A stretch of 64,000 bases of DNA from NCBI GenBank assembly GCA_963457665.1, contig OY735201.1:33393918-33457917 (forward strand). The letters run 5' to 3'. The translations under genes were made by a program, and so were the position numbers. Shown here one piece after another: positions 33,838 to 44,287 of the stretch (within the stretch, counting starts at the first letter, position 1; each line of letters opens with the position of its first letter). Source of the stretch: Thysanoteuthis rhombus. Taxonomy: Eukaryota; Mollusca; Cephalopoda; Oegopsida; Thysanoteuthidae. Under the pieces are notes generated by a model. It had not been told where the DNA came from. It worked only from the letters and a program-made list of their open reading frames with translations, and made no database searches.

Positions 33838-34683
33838 GTTTGTAGTGACATATTCTGCTCATTTCCACTTTATTCTAAAATGATTTATCAACACTGTTAT
33901 AGCAATTTAATTTCAGTTGCTTTCTATTGCAACTAATCGGTCATTCTTAATAAATGGTACAGGTTGTAAATAAAGAATTAGCTTTTTCATCTGTATTGTT
34001 AACTAACAATTGGCAAAGCTTCATTCAATAATAAAATTCAAGATGATATTTTTATAAAAGTTCACTTTTCAAAATGAAAAGGTGAATATGACTTGATGGT
34101 TATAGCGTAGAAAATGGAATCTGTGAACCAAGTTAATACTCTTGCTGGGACATTTTGTGTTCACAATGCACTAATTCCCTTGGAAAAGGTATGAATCCGC
34201 TTCTCCCCACAGCTATAGGTAAATAAAGCAATTGAAGCCTTGTAGGCAGTACCATTTGGGTGTTGGGCTTGTACCCAGGCCCTGTAAAAACCTATTGCTA
34301 CAGACACAATAGATGGATCTCCCTGGATCATTCAAGAAATGGAGATATTCATTGCTTAATGCATCACATAAAATAGGGAAATGCTGTGACATTTTGCAAT
34401 CTTAATTATTTGTGCATAGAAATATTCTTGTATCAAAATATACAAGCTAATTCATCAGTTTAAAACTTGCTAGTTGGTATAATTCGGAAGTGAAACTTGC
34501 TGCTTTTTGTTCAATGTACTTTCACAAAATATCATACATTGAGAAAGATGTGCTTTATATTTCAATGAAATTGCCCCAATTAAACAAGATGACTTTCCAT
34601 TTTCTGCTGATTGTTTTCAATCAGGATGTTTATATGCAGACAAAAGAAAATATTCTTTAATCATCCATTTACTTGCATTGCAG
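33838..34683 (+). other. Intron 17
   Basis: 846 bases. The middle holds a probable SINE (about 34085-34335). The rest is AT-rich with nothing recognised. Confidence 0.8.
34085..34335 (+). repeat. Probable tRNA-related SINE
   Basis: The stretch begins GACTTGATGGTTATAGCGTAG, reminiscent of an A-box region, and continues with CTTGCTGGGACATTTTGTGT and AGGTATGAATCCGCTTCT, words that resemble the body of invertebrate SINEs. Composition departs from the flanking intron. The family is not established. Confidence 0.35.
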
Positions 34684-34798
34684 ATTACCAATCGAGATGA
34701 TGAAAAATAAGATAAAGAAGAACCTTCAAAATTTGGAACTTGCAAATTTGGTTACTAGAAAAAATAAATACCAGGATATCATCAATTCCATTGCGCAG
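34684..34798 (+). CDS. IQGAP1: IQGAP exon 18 of window (start of RGCT region)
   Basis: The exon has 115 bases, phase 2 to phase 0, ending at residue 702. It encodes RLPIEMMKNKIKKNLQNLEL, then RKNKYQDIINSIAQ, matching the PKNKYQELINDIARD segment. The donor GTGCGA is the weakest in the gene. Confidence 0.94.
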
Positions 34799-34985
34799 GT
34801 GCGAACATTTTAAATGCAAAAATATTCCCAAGTATATTGTCTCTAACTTTGATAGGAGTTATTAACATCCAAACATTAGTTTGGACGATTGCACTTATTC
34901 TAGGTGTTGCTAATATTGTTTCTAAAACGTTTCGGCCAATCCATTGTATCAGACTTCTTCTGGTATGTAATCCATAAGGAAAGAC

Positions 34986-35022
<37 letters not shown>

Positions 35023-35538
35023 GAACTATCAAGTATATTTCTTAAAGACATCACTATTTATCAGTTGAAAGTAATTTTGCTAAAAGTAAGGGCCCCTTCT
35101 TCAACACTTCCTATTTTCAAATTTCTGCCATTTCTCTGTTTTTCTACATTACAAAAAAAAATTATATTTTCAATTTCAGCAACTAATTATAAAATCATTG
35201 TATTTCAACAATCAAAATAGTTGAATACTAGATATTACTGCAAACTGTTTCTTAGATAATGAAAGTAATAATGACAAATCCTATCCAAGTTCATCTGACA
35301 GGGTTCAGAACAAGCGACAAAATCAAATGGGTTTACTTTGCAACCAACTACTTTCCTATAAAGGAAAAGGCTTTGTGAATGTGTGAGGAAGGGAACCTTC
35401 CATTTAATATTCTTTTTCATGTATTTTGAATTAGATGTGTTTCTTCAATTTTATATCTCTTTCAAATTTTTTCTGCGCATGTTGCACATGCAGCAAGAGT
35501 TTTTTTATAATCTTTTATAATGAAATAACATTTTGCAG
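34799..35538 (+). other. Intron 18
   Basis: 740 bases including a 30-base T run at 34990-35019. Nothing else recognised. Confidence 0.85.
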
Positions 35539-35705
35539 GACATTCGTAATCAACGACGCTACAGAAATACCCGACGCCAAGAACTCATTCGGTTACGTGC
35601 AGCTGTGAAAAGCTTACATAACAAAAGATCTTTTTATGAAGAACAGATTGATTATTACAATCTTTACGTGAAGACATGTCTTGACAATATGGCACACAAG
35701 GAAAA
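35539..35705 (+). CDS. IQGAP1: IQGAP exon 19 of window (RGCT)
   Basis: The exon has 167 bases, phase 0 to phase 2. It encodes DIRNQRRYRNTRRQELIRLR, then FYEEQIDYYNLYVKTCLDNM, closely matching DIRNQRRYRQRRKAELVKLQ and FYGEQVDYYKSYIKTCLDNL of human IQGAP1. Acceptor TTTTGCAG, donor GTAAGT. Confidence 0.97.
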
Positions 35706-37502
35706 GTAAGTATGCCAACCACAAATAAATGAGATGAAAAAAAAAATTTTTTTTCAAAAGCAAAAAAGCTGCATCGACTATTCAACTGCCATAAACCTTT
35801 GGAAAACCCTAAAATTTTCAGCATAGAATTGTTACTGTCCAGAATTTGAAAATATTTCATTAGCATATTTCATAATTTCCTCTTTTGCCCATTGTACCCT
35901 TTACCCACTAGGATGTCTGCTGCTTTTTTCTTTTTTTGAATGTCAAACTCTGTTTTGAGAGGGATGCACTTCTCTCATACAAATCTTATTTGGTGCCTGT
36001 GAACTGCAACTATCCTTCTCTTACCCATGCGTTGAATATGTGACCTTCCAATGATCTCTGTGAATTTCACCAGCATTCTAATTCTTTAGGGTTATGGAAA
36101 CCTTAAATCCATGTACTATTTATATCTATGCTTGGTTTGCTGATCATGATTTGACCACAGTATAAAGCTTCTTTCAACTATTTTAATTTCCAATACATGG
36201 CTATTAGTTTGACTTCCATCCATAAAGGTTTGTGTCCCTCCTTTCTCTCCACATGATTAGTCATACCTGACCTTGGTCTCTCCTTAGAATACAGCTTTCC
36301 AATGTTTCTCAAGTTTGTATTTAGGAGGCAGCTGGCTGCACCCTTGTACTCCTTGCCACCACTACATGGAATGTTGTACACACAGTTCTTGGACATGTTT
36401 CTTTCCATTGGGGGGGTTCTTCTTTGGAAAGGTGTTTGCGTAGAGTGGGTACCACTTTGAAAACTACTTTGATGCTGCACAGACTGCATATTCTCTGCAT
36501 CGCCTCTGCCACGCTCCTAATGTATAGAGTGGCTATGGTCATCTTTTTTGTTTTCTAATCCTTTGTGTTTGCTGACAGTGGCTGTTTGCAAAGTAGTTGT
36601 TTGTTTGGAAGATGTGTGGGAAGAGAAGTGCATGCCCCTTCGGAAAAAGATCTGACTTTTAAAAACAAGATTATCATGTTAAGCTGGAGAGTATAGCGAC
36701 CAGAAACATTAATTTGAGAAAAAAAATGAACAAAGATGAGGAAATTAGTCCAAATGAAACAAATTACAATGATTTGGACACTTCGCCTAAAAACATTTAG
36801 ACAAGAATTTCATCCCTATCAATAATATGGGTATTCCATGGCATTTTTAAGTTGTTTCTTGTTTGAACTGTATTAATTCGCTTATCAAAACCTCCAGAAT
36901 AATTATTACTTTTCAAAAAGGGGAATGAAGTTGAATTTGGCGGAACTGCATTTTTGGATTTAAAATGCATGTTTTACAAAGAAAAAAATTCTTTGTTGTT
37001 TTTCCTATCAGACCAAACGCAAGTTGACAATTTTAAACTTTCTTCAATTGGAAATCGATTTTAAGTTATGATTTTTAAGTACATAAAACTACATGTATTT
37101 AGAATAACATTTCAACTAACCTGTATGTATACTTGACCTAATTTATCCAAGCTGTAAACATGGAATTGGCTCTGTTTAAAAATCACTCTATTGTTCAAAT
37201 CATCACCTGTCTTATTCTAACTAGGTATAATATTGAGAACCTTTCAACTATCTATCAGCAATATCAATAATATTGGGAAAATGTAGAACTCCCCATATTT
37301 CAAGCAAGTTTATATACCAATTGTTATACCTATGGATAAACAAGGAAACCTTTCAAGTTCAAAGATCTCAATGAATTATATTAACTACACTTTTAAAGAT
37401 TTGTTTAGCCAAATGTAGTAATGGTTTTGAATGAGGAAAATGTTTTTAAAATTTTCAATTAGTGATGAAATTATCTCAAACTACTTGTTTATTCTTTTGC
37501 AG
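35706..37502 (+). other. Intron 19 carrying a Penelope-like fragment
   Basis: 1797 bases. The antisense Penelope-like piece lies at about 36175-36560. The block 35880-36170 may belong to it. From 36700 to 37502 it is AT-rich with nothing recognised. Confidence 0.8.
36175..36560 (-). mobile_element. Penelope-like element fragment: RT end and GIY-YIG endonuclease
   Basis: Minus-strand frames give the end of the reverse transcriptase (YIRSVAEAMQRICSLCSIKV, then TLRKHL), followed after a frame change by the GIY-YIG region with KNCVYNIPCSGGKEYKG, where the usual form is VY-IPC-CGK-Y-GET. The conserved downstream PLWMEVK block is present. The orientation is the same as the copy in intron 9, but this piece covers the C-terminal end. 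Frame breaks and lost Cys show it is inactive. Confidence 0.75.
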
Positions 37503-37625
37503 TCGAAAATCCCGCTCATTTGGTTTGTTCCGTAAAGATGACCAGCAAATAACCATTAAATATAGTGCTGCTCAACTTCACGAAAAAGGAGTAATTTTGG
37601 AAATAGAAGATTTACCTACTAACCA
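37503..37625 (+). CDS. IQGAP1: IQGAP exon 20 of window (RGCT)
   Basis: The exon has 123 bases, phase 2 to phase 2. It begins with a basic Ser-rich stretch (NRKSRSFGLFRKDDQ) in the position of the human loop that carries PKC-regulated serines 1441/1443, then ITIKYSAAQLHEKGVILEIE. The loop is not conserved in detail, so phosphorylation here is inference. The donor is GTAAGT. Confidence 0.95.
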
Positions 37626-38450
37626 GTAAGTTGATAGATTCAAATCCTTTGTTTTTTGCCGGCAACTCCTGGATATAAATCTCAAATAAAAAGAATTGCT
37701 CAATGAAAAAAAAACTTCCATTTTCTCACCAAATTGACTTGAAGGCAATCTATATCATGGACTGGAAAATGTTTATCCCAATTTTTCTCCATTAATGTAG
37801 AAGTTTTTGTTCACTATAATTGATCTGACATTTGATTTAGACTTTCTTTCATATTTATCATCTACTCTACTGAATAAAGACTGTAAGAATAATTCATATT
37901 CAATAAATTTTGATGAAAATATTATTAATTTGGAAAAACAACTAAAAAAGAATTAGCTGAAGAATAGTCATAAATATCAATGATAATGATTTATAATACT
38001 TCATCAAATAAAATTGAACAAAAAATTCCTTTGACACCCAGTTTTATCATTCACTCCCAGAACACTATCGTAAGGAATAGTTTTCATGTATGTCCAAAAA
38101 TGGGGGGGGGGGACATTCAAGGGGAGTAATTTCTATCCAAATTGTTTATCCCAACTCTTGTATTAGTACCCAAAAAATATGACAAAAGGTCATTTAATTA
38201 GTTGCCCGGTCGGTTCTGCATACAATATAAACAATGAATCAAATACAACTTGTGGAAAACAAATATTTGATGGAGAATTTGTGAAATTAAAAAGGTAGGT
38301 GTTTGAGTGCATCAAAGGAGCCTACACATACACTCGGGCAGAAAATCAGATTTCATAAAATCAAATAGGGATGGGGTGTGCGCTGCCCCCACCTGGTTGG
38401 GCCCTCACATATTCCCAGGGATTGTCCTATAGGGACCTTGGACAAATGTA

Positions 38451-38484
<34 letters not shown>

Positions 38485-38719
38485 CCTCTCTCTCAGGATC
38501 CCCTCTTGGCTAATGTAATCTGTAATTTGGTAAGAAATAAAATAGCTATTTGTACCCTAAATCTACCTTTAAGAACTTCCTATGGCAGTGCTTCCTATCC
38601 TAAACCTGGGGGCCAAGTTAAACCTTATAGACAAATTTGCAGCTAAAGTGAAGCTGTTTCAAACAAACATATATTCTTATATTTAAAAATTTTTTTTTTT
38701 TTTCCCTTTTTTTCTTTAG
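37626..38719 (+). other. Intron 20
   Basis: 1094 bases with a G run of about nine at 38103, a 32-base T run at 38453-38484 and a GC-balanced patch near 38370-38440. Possible transposon debris, no family recognised. Confidence 0.8.
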
Positions 38720-38828
38720 GTTTAAGAATGTACTTTTTGAAATTGCTACAACTGACAGAACAGGTGTGTTTGAGGTAAATGCGAAGTTCTTGGGTGTTCA
38801 TATGGAAAAAGTTGAGCTTGTTTTCCAG
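38720..38828 (+). CDS. IQGAP1: IQGAP exon 21 of window (RGCT)
   Basis: The exon has 109 bases, phase 2 to phase 0, ending at residue 835. It encodes FKNVLFEIATTDRTGVFEVN and AKFLGVHMEKVELVFQ, matching FKNVIFEISPTEEVGDFEVK and AKFMGVQMETFMLHYQ. The donor is GTAAGT. Confidence 0.96.
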
Positions 38829-39265
38829 GTAAGTTTTTCCTCTTATATTCTATGATAAATCAGTACTAATTGATTGTACTGTGAAAATGATTTCTCTGTA
38901 TCCATGTATTCTCCAATGCCATTTTAATTCATGTAAAGAACAAAATGATTCTTCTCTGCTATAAATCTGTCCGCACCAAAATTTTATCTAAAATTTCTTG
39001 AAGTGAGATGGATTCTCTTTTGTTTACATTCCCAATTATGTTGCTTTTAATCTCTAAGAAAAGTACATTTCATATTATAGATCCATAAATTTTGCCTCAA
39101 AAAAAAAAAAAAAATAGAATGAACAATTTTGATTGTGGTAAACTGTTCACAAAATTAAATACAACTTTCTATAAAGATTCCTTATTCTAATTTCTAAGGC
39201 TGTTAAGTTTGTACAAACACATTAACTCTCTTTTTCTCATTTTCTTAATCTTTTGTCTTTTGTAG
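38829..39265 (+). other. Intron 21
   Basis: 437 bases. Contains the only long A run of the gene on this strand (16 A, 39099-39114). Nothing else recognised. Confidence 0.85.
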
Positions 39266-39379
39266 GACTTACTTCAGTTGCAGTATGAAGGTGTGGCTGT
39301 AATGAAGATGTTTAACCGAGCAAAAGTGAATGTCAACTTGCTCATCTTTTTGTTGAATCGTAAATTTTATGGAAGGTGA
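39266..39379 (+). CDS. IQGAP1: IQGAP exon 22, terminal coding exon with stop
   Basis: The exon has 114 coding bases including TGA at 39377-39379. It encodes DLLQLQYEGVAVMKMFNRAK and VNVNLLIFLLNRKFYGR, nearly identical to the C-terminus of known IQGAPs, which end FYGK. The acceptor is TTTTGTAG. The UTR follows without a splice signal near the stop. Confidence 0.98.
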   Translation, partial: DLLQLQYEGVAVMKMFNRAKVNVNLLIFLLNRKFYGR

Positions 39380-39630
39380 AATGCAACCTCTATCTCCCTT
39401 TCTGCCTTATATGGACTCAAATTCAAACTGGTCTCTTCTATGTATACTCCTGACAATGACAGCCAAATATATCGCTCAAATATCCAATATATCCTATTAC
39501 CCAAATATTCAATATTCATATATTTTATCCTTCATCTAGTGTAAATATATTCACATGTTCTTCCCTTCTCTGTCATTTATGAACTTTGCGTCCACTGTTC
39601 AAATAAAAGTTTTGTTTAAACTTGCTTTGG
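39380..39630 (+). other. 3' UTR of IQGAP, shortest form
   Basis: The region runs from the stop to just beyond the first AATAAA (39602-39607). A T/G-rich stretch (TTTTGTTTAAACTTGCTTTGGGGG) follows within 30 bases, fitting a downstream element. Longer forms are possible. Further AATAAA signals lie at 40199, 40372, 41933 and 42466. Confidence 0.6.
39602..39607 (+). promoter_or_regulatory. Candidate poly(A) signal AATAAA
   Basis: Canonical hexamer 223 bases after the IQGAP stop, followed by a G/T-rich stretch. Not proven to be used. Confidence 0.55.
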
Positions 39631-41040
39631 GGGTTCAAAAGGAAATTTACTCTAAGCTTCTCTCCATATTTCGTACTCTTGAGTCCTGATGAAGATATAA
39701 TCTTATATAATATATTTGTGTTTCTTGCAAATACAATCATAGAATGCACTTGTTTGATGCCAACCAAACAAACAAAAAAAATTTAAATCAAATATTCCAA
39801 AATTATTTTTAGCCATAATACTCAATAATTTATACTCATCATGCGATGGGCCATAAAAGCTTTGAGAGTTTTGTAGTTTTTGATAAATATTCAATAGATT
39901 TATCATTCCTTATTTTTAGCATTTTCAATTTTAGTTCAATAGCTCTTAGCTTACGGCTCCTAATTTTTATGTTTAGCAATATCTCCATACAATTCGAGAA
40001 GTGTAAAAATATCAATTATTACTCAAAAGTGCCAAATCCCTTTTCAAAAGATATACTTAAATGTATTTGCTATAAAAGTATAAAATTGTTTCACTATTTC
40101 TTAAGTTCATACATGTGTAATTTTGTATGAAAGCTTGATTTGATTCATTCTTTTGTTTTCCAATAATAGTTTTAATACTAAAGTAATTATTAAATGACAA
40201 TAAATCACAGCAAGTGAGTTTCATAACCGCTGAAACCTAAACCATAACATAATCAGAAGCACAGTTAGCATTCTATTCAAAGAATATTATACACCTAGCA
40301 TAGACCAAAAATATTGACCACTTAATGCCTATTTGCCACACATGTATTAATCATTTATTGAATATTATATCAATAAATCACTTCTAACAGGTAAGTATTT
40401 TGCACATACATACATTGTACTATAAAATTGAGACATTGATTTTATTTTCCATGCTGTGCATGTGTCTTGAAACTTCATTGCACAGACCAGAGGGCTTTTC
40501 TGCGTACCAGTCCAAATATCTAAGGTCCTATAGTTGCGGAAATCCCTCTCAAAATCTTTGTTCTCATAGCCAAGCCATATATATGTATAGATATATATGC
40601 ACACATACACACACACACATACTATGATTAAAACTGCTAAGCATCTTGAAACAATACCTTTTTTACCCAACTCCCACATTAATACTGACAGTCCAAGTGT
40701 TTAAGAATTTTGTTCATAATTTACTACATTTGGTTATCCTTGAGATATGCAACTCTACTACTTATGTACTGTCCATCTTACAAAATCCTAAGTAGATTTA
40801 CTTAATATTTACATCATTCCATATAGTCATCAAAGGCAGAAATTGTATATCAAAGAATCTTTTTTTTTTTTTTTCTTTTTCTTTTACCCAAGATTTTTTT
40901 TTCCTTTTTGAATATGTGTATATGGAACCACAGAGAAGCATCAGTTCGGAAAGCTCACAAGGGATTTTAAATACTCAAAATGGTGCTACAGCCAATTATT
41001 GCTACTACCAAGCAAGGGATGCATAGAAATAATTGTGTAT

Positions 41041-41076
<36 letters not shown>
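41041..41076. repeat. (CA)n microsatellite
   Basis: About 36 bases of CA dinucleotide. It makes a false His-Thr repeat frame. Confidence 0.95.
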
Positions 41077-41077
<1 letters not shown>

Positions 41078-41844
41078 CATGCTCACACTCACACATCTAT
41101 CATATAAAAAAATTAAACTTACATGTAACCATACATGCTCGCCCACTGTCTGTATAATTATATCCTATAAAAATGCCCAGATCCATAATGTTAATGTTCT
41201 TCTATGTACACTATTTTGCATAACCTTACCTGTATCAATTATAAGTTTGCAACCAACAACATGCATTTCTGTATTCAGTTTATACTCTCCACATAATATT
41301 GTTCATTTAAGGGTTAGAAAAAAACTCTGGAATATCTGAATATATTTTTTATTCATTCTGAATTTTTCAGATGAGGTGTAGGTTGTGGTGGTGGTTTTTT
41401 ATTATTATTATTATCATTAATTCTCTTCAGTGGTTGAAAGAATCAATGTGTAATATTTTAATCTTTTATTTATTTTTATTGAAACTTATTTCAAACTGAT
41501 TCATCCTTCAATAAGTCTCTTGAATTATCTGAGAAAATACTTTATCTACTGCTCTATTATGTTTCTGCTTTTGCTTCTTCTGCTGCTCACAAATGAAATG
41601 TTAATTTCCACTGCTATTTTTAATCTGATTATTTTTAAATTTACAAATACATCCTCTCAATTTTTAAAAAAAAATCAAATCTTTCAAAAGGTTCTCACTG
41701 CTGATATTTGAAGAGTATTTTTGCTGTATAGTGGGCTTGTTTATAGCCAGCTTTTTTTTTTTTTTTGCTTTAATTGGCTTTTTTATTAACTTTTTATAAA
41801 ATCATAAGTCTGAGAAAAAAAAACTTACAAAAAAAAACAGCAGT

Positions 41845-41873
<29 letters not shown>
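41845..41873. repeat. (AT)n microsatellite
   Basis: About 29 bases of alternating AT in the 3' flank. Confidence 0.9.
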
Positions 41874-41875
<2 letters not shown>

Positions 41876-43647
41876 TTTTTTATCATTTAGGCAAACTCTA
41901 AAGACTTTTGTGGGACCAAATGTAACCATTTAAATAAAACTGTCAATTTCTGCCAATAACTGTTTTTCATCTATTTCGGTGGCATGTTAAATTTAGTGCT
42001 TATAACATGGTGATGGCTCATGGCACTGTACTTGAAAAGCTTGAACCTGGGTGAGGGGACTGCAACAAATATTTTGCTTGAATAAAATGTAAGGATAAAA
42101 GATTTTATTTACTGTAAATACTTTTGCTCTTGAAAATATTGCACAATAATGTAAATAGAGCCTAAGAGGTTCCTTCCATTGCCCAAGCCTTGTCAATTCA
42201 TTTCGAAACTTTAACTTATTTTAGGCTCTATTTTTCCAATTAAGAACTCTTCCATTCAATAAGATTTTTTGAGGGATGGATATTTTTAATCTTCTGTTGG
42301 TAAGATTCAATCCACAAGATTTGCCTTCAATATGAAATCCGGTGTCACTTATTTAGAAAAGGTGAGTATTTGTATCAGAAGCAAAAGAATTATTTAGCCT
42401 AAATAATTCATACATTTTCTTTTACTGTTGGAGTTGGTTTTAAATGATATGGATTTCTAATGTATAATAAACTTTGTATATAGACAATGCATTTTTCACA
42501 ACCAAAATTAATCATTTCAAGGCCGAAACTAATCTTCAGTTCTGTTTGTAACCTTTGACATTTTTGAGTGCGCTCTCATGTCTTTGCAAATTCCTCAATA
42601 TTATTAATTGAACTCCTTGGCTTGGCTTCTCCCATACAGTTTACTAAATGTGATTACATCACCTGTTTGTTTTTGTTGTTTTGTTTTTGTTTTTTTGCTT
42701 TTTGTTTTGTTTTCATATATTCTCTAACTCTTTACTTGTTTTATGTAATAATAATCCAAATATTTTAGATTATTTGAGGAGTTTTGGTTTGTGATTTGCA
42801 TTTGAATAAAAATAAAACAAATTTGCACACTAACTGGTTTCCTTTTTCTTTTTCTTTTTTTTTCCTTTTTTTTTCCTCACTTTCAATCCCCAAGCACATT
42901 GGGGGGGGGGGCTCTTATTTCATGGTAGGGAAATTCTCTTTGGATTTTATCTGTTTTATTTGCATCAGCTAACACTGAAATCAACAACAATCGATCTGTC
43001 AAAGAAATATTTGATTTTTAGTTTTGGTTTTGGAAAGTTGTGGATATCCAACATCCATTGAAGAAATTTTATTCTCTTACTTGGAAAACAGTTTTCCTAG
43101 TTTCAGCTGATGAATCCTCAATTTGCCGTCAATCCATTTTTCAAACTATCTATTCCAAGATAACATCCAAAAATTTACCTATGAGAAAATCACCTGAACG
43201 GTTTTGTTGGCATTTGCTAATATTTGATAATTGCTTTCACACTGTTAATTCCATAGACATTCTGCTTCAATTTTTCTTGTATCACATGCTGAAAGATTAG
43301 TTGAATTGTCTACTGTTTTCAATTTCTGTTGATGTGATGTTACTGTTTGAAGTTTACAATTGATAAACTCCATTCAATGGAATCTTGACATGGCTTATTT
43401 AGTTCTATCTTGACCATTATTTTCTATATAATTATATTTCTTTGAGTGGCTGTATAAGATTAGTAATATGCTAGCTGAGCAGCTTGTACTCAAGAATTCT
43501 GTAAATCATGATGGTTTATGAGTCATCTGTCTGTCATGAGAAAGGGATGTGGTTTATTTACTGGCTTCATAATCTAATCACTTTTTTTTTTTTTTTTTCT
43601 CCCCAATAAATTAAGTTAATTTCTTTACCTGGCCTCACCTTCTGATC

Positions 43648-43986
43648 TCATCATCATCATTCTTTCAACGTCCGTCGTTGGCCATAGACCTTCACCAGGA
43701 TTTGCCACACTTCTCTATCATGGGCGTCACGGAGCCAGTACTTCCTGAACTTGTCTAGCTCGTCTCTCCATCTAATATTCTGCCAGCCTTGGTTGCGCAT
43801 GTGATCTCGGGGGATCCATGTCGTGAGTCGTGATGTCCATCGGTTGTCTGCCATTCTTGCAACATGGCCAGCCCACCGCCATTTGAAATTTATAATGGAT
43901 TCTTTGATGTCCCTGACTTTTGTCTGTTCTTGGATGTACTATGCCGTCTTGTGGTCTTTCCATGTGAGGCCCAGCATTATTCTTTC
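43648..43986 (-). mobile_element. RTE-like LINE 3' end, copy C
   Basis: An (ATC)n run at about 43649-43660 marks the 3' tail, followed on the minus strand by the C-terminal coding end (MADNRWTSRLTTWIPRDH, RWRDELDKFRKYWLRDAH, DREVWQILVKVYGQRR). The copy stops abruptly at about 43986, a typical 5' truncation. The preserved frame of 65 codons suggests it is younger than copies A and B. Confidence 0.88.
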
Positions 43987-44287
43987 TGATCACCATACAA
44001 CACAACAAATTGATAGTGTAGAGAGACAAGACAAATTCCTTCATAAGCAAGCAGATAAAAACTTCTCTATTCAATGACAGGCTGAAGATTAACTTGTGAA
44101 TCGGGCTATTGAGTGTTATCTTGCCATACCGTTTCATTCTTGATTCCAACTGGTATGAAAGAACTATTTGCTCTACTAGTGTATGGTGTTGATAAAGGTA
44201 TGAGCTCTGACTGCTTTCCAGTTTATTCATTTCCATTGATTCAGTAACAATGTTGCTCAACTTATCATATCTTAACAAAACCTTCAT
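43987..44287 (-). other. Unrecognised open stretch joined to LINE copy C
   Basis: The minus strand is open for about 100 codons upstream of the LINE truncation point and reads through into the LINE in a different LINE frame. The content (for example TESMEMNKLESSQSSYLYQH) has ordinary amino-acid complexity. I do not recognise it. It could be an exon or transposon fragment interrupted by the LINE, or chance. Confidence 0.2.

Larger units (their letters stand above)
1207..39379 (+). other. IQGAP1: IQGAP-family scaffold gene, 3' part (22 coding exons, gene-level entry)
   Basis: The spliced reading frame gives 872 residues that align from end to end with the C-terminal half of animal IQGAP proteins; by recall it is closest to IQGAP1, but I cannot separate paralogues. 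Order seen: remains of one IQ motif and two full IQ motifs (residues 1-75 of the window product), linker, RasGAP-related domain (about 195-430), linker with the variable segment (about 600-700), and the RGCT C-terminal domain (about 700-872), ending with a phenylalanine-tyrosine-glycine-arginine tail and TGA. Known IQGAPs are cytoplasmic scaffolds that bind calmodulin at the IQ motifs, Cdc42/Rac at the GRD, and E-cadherin, beta-catenin or CLIP-170 near the C-terminus. They link actin, microtubules and adhesion. The 5' exons lie outside the window. All 21 internal introns are GT-AG and phases match at every junction. Confidence 0.96.
39631..43640 (+). other. 3' flank of IQGAP, possible extended 3' UTR
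   Basis: No transposon with coding remains and no gene is recognised here. It contains (CA)n arrays at about 40602-40620 and 41041-41076, an (AT)n array at 41845-41873, T runs (40860-40874, 43581-43598), a G run near 42901, and several AATAAA hexamers, of which 42466-42471 is followed by a T/G-rich stretch. Lack of insertions compared with both sides fits a long transcribed UTR, but this is inference. Confidence 0.45.

Noticed and set aside
40980-41339. 119-codon plus-strand frame
   Set aside because: It reads through a (CA)n array with low-complexity flanks and has no splice or domain support.
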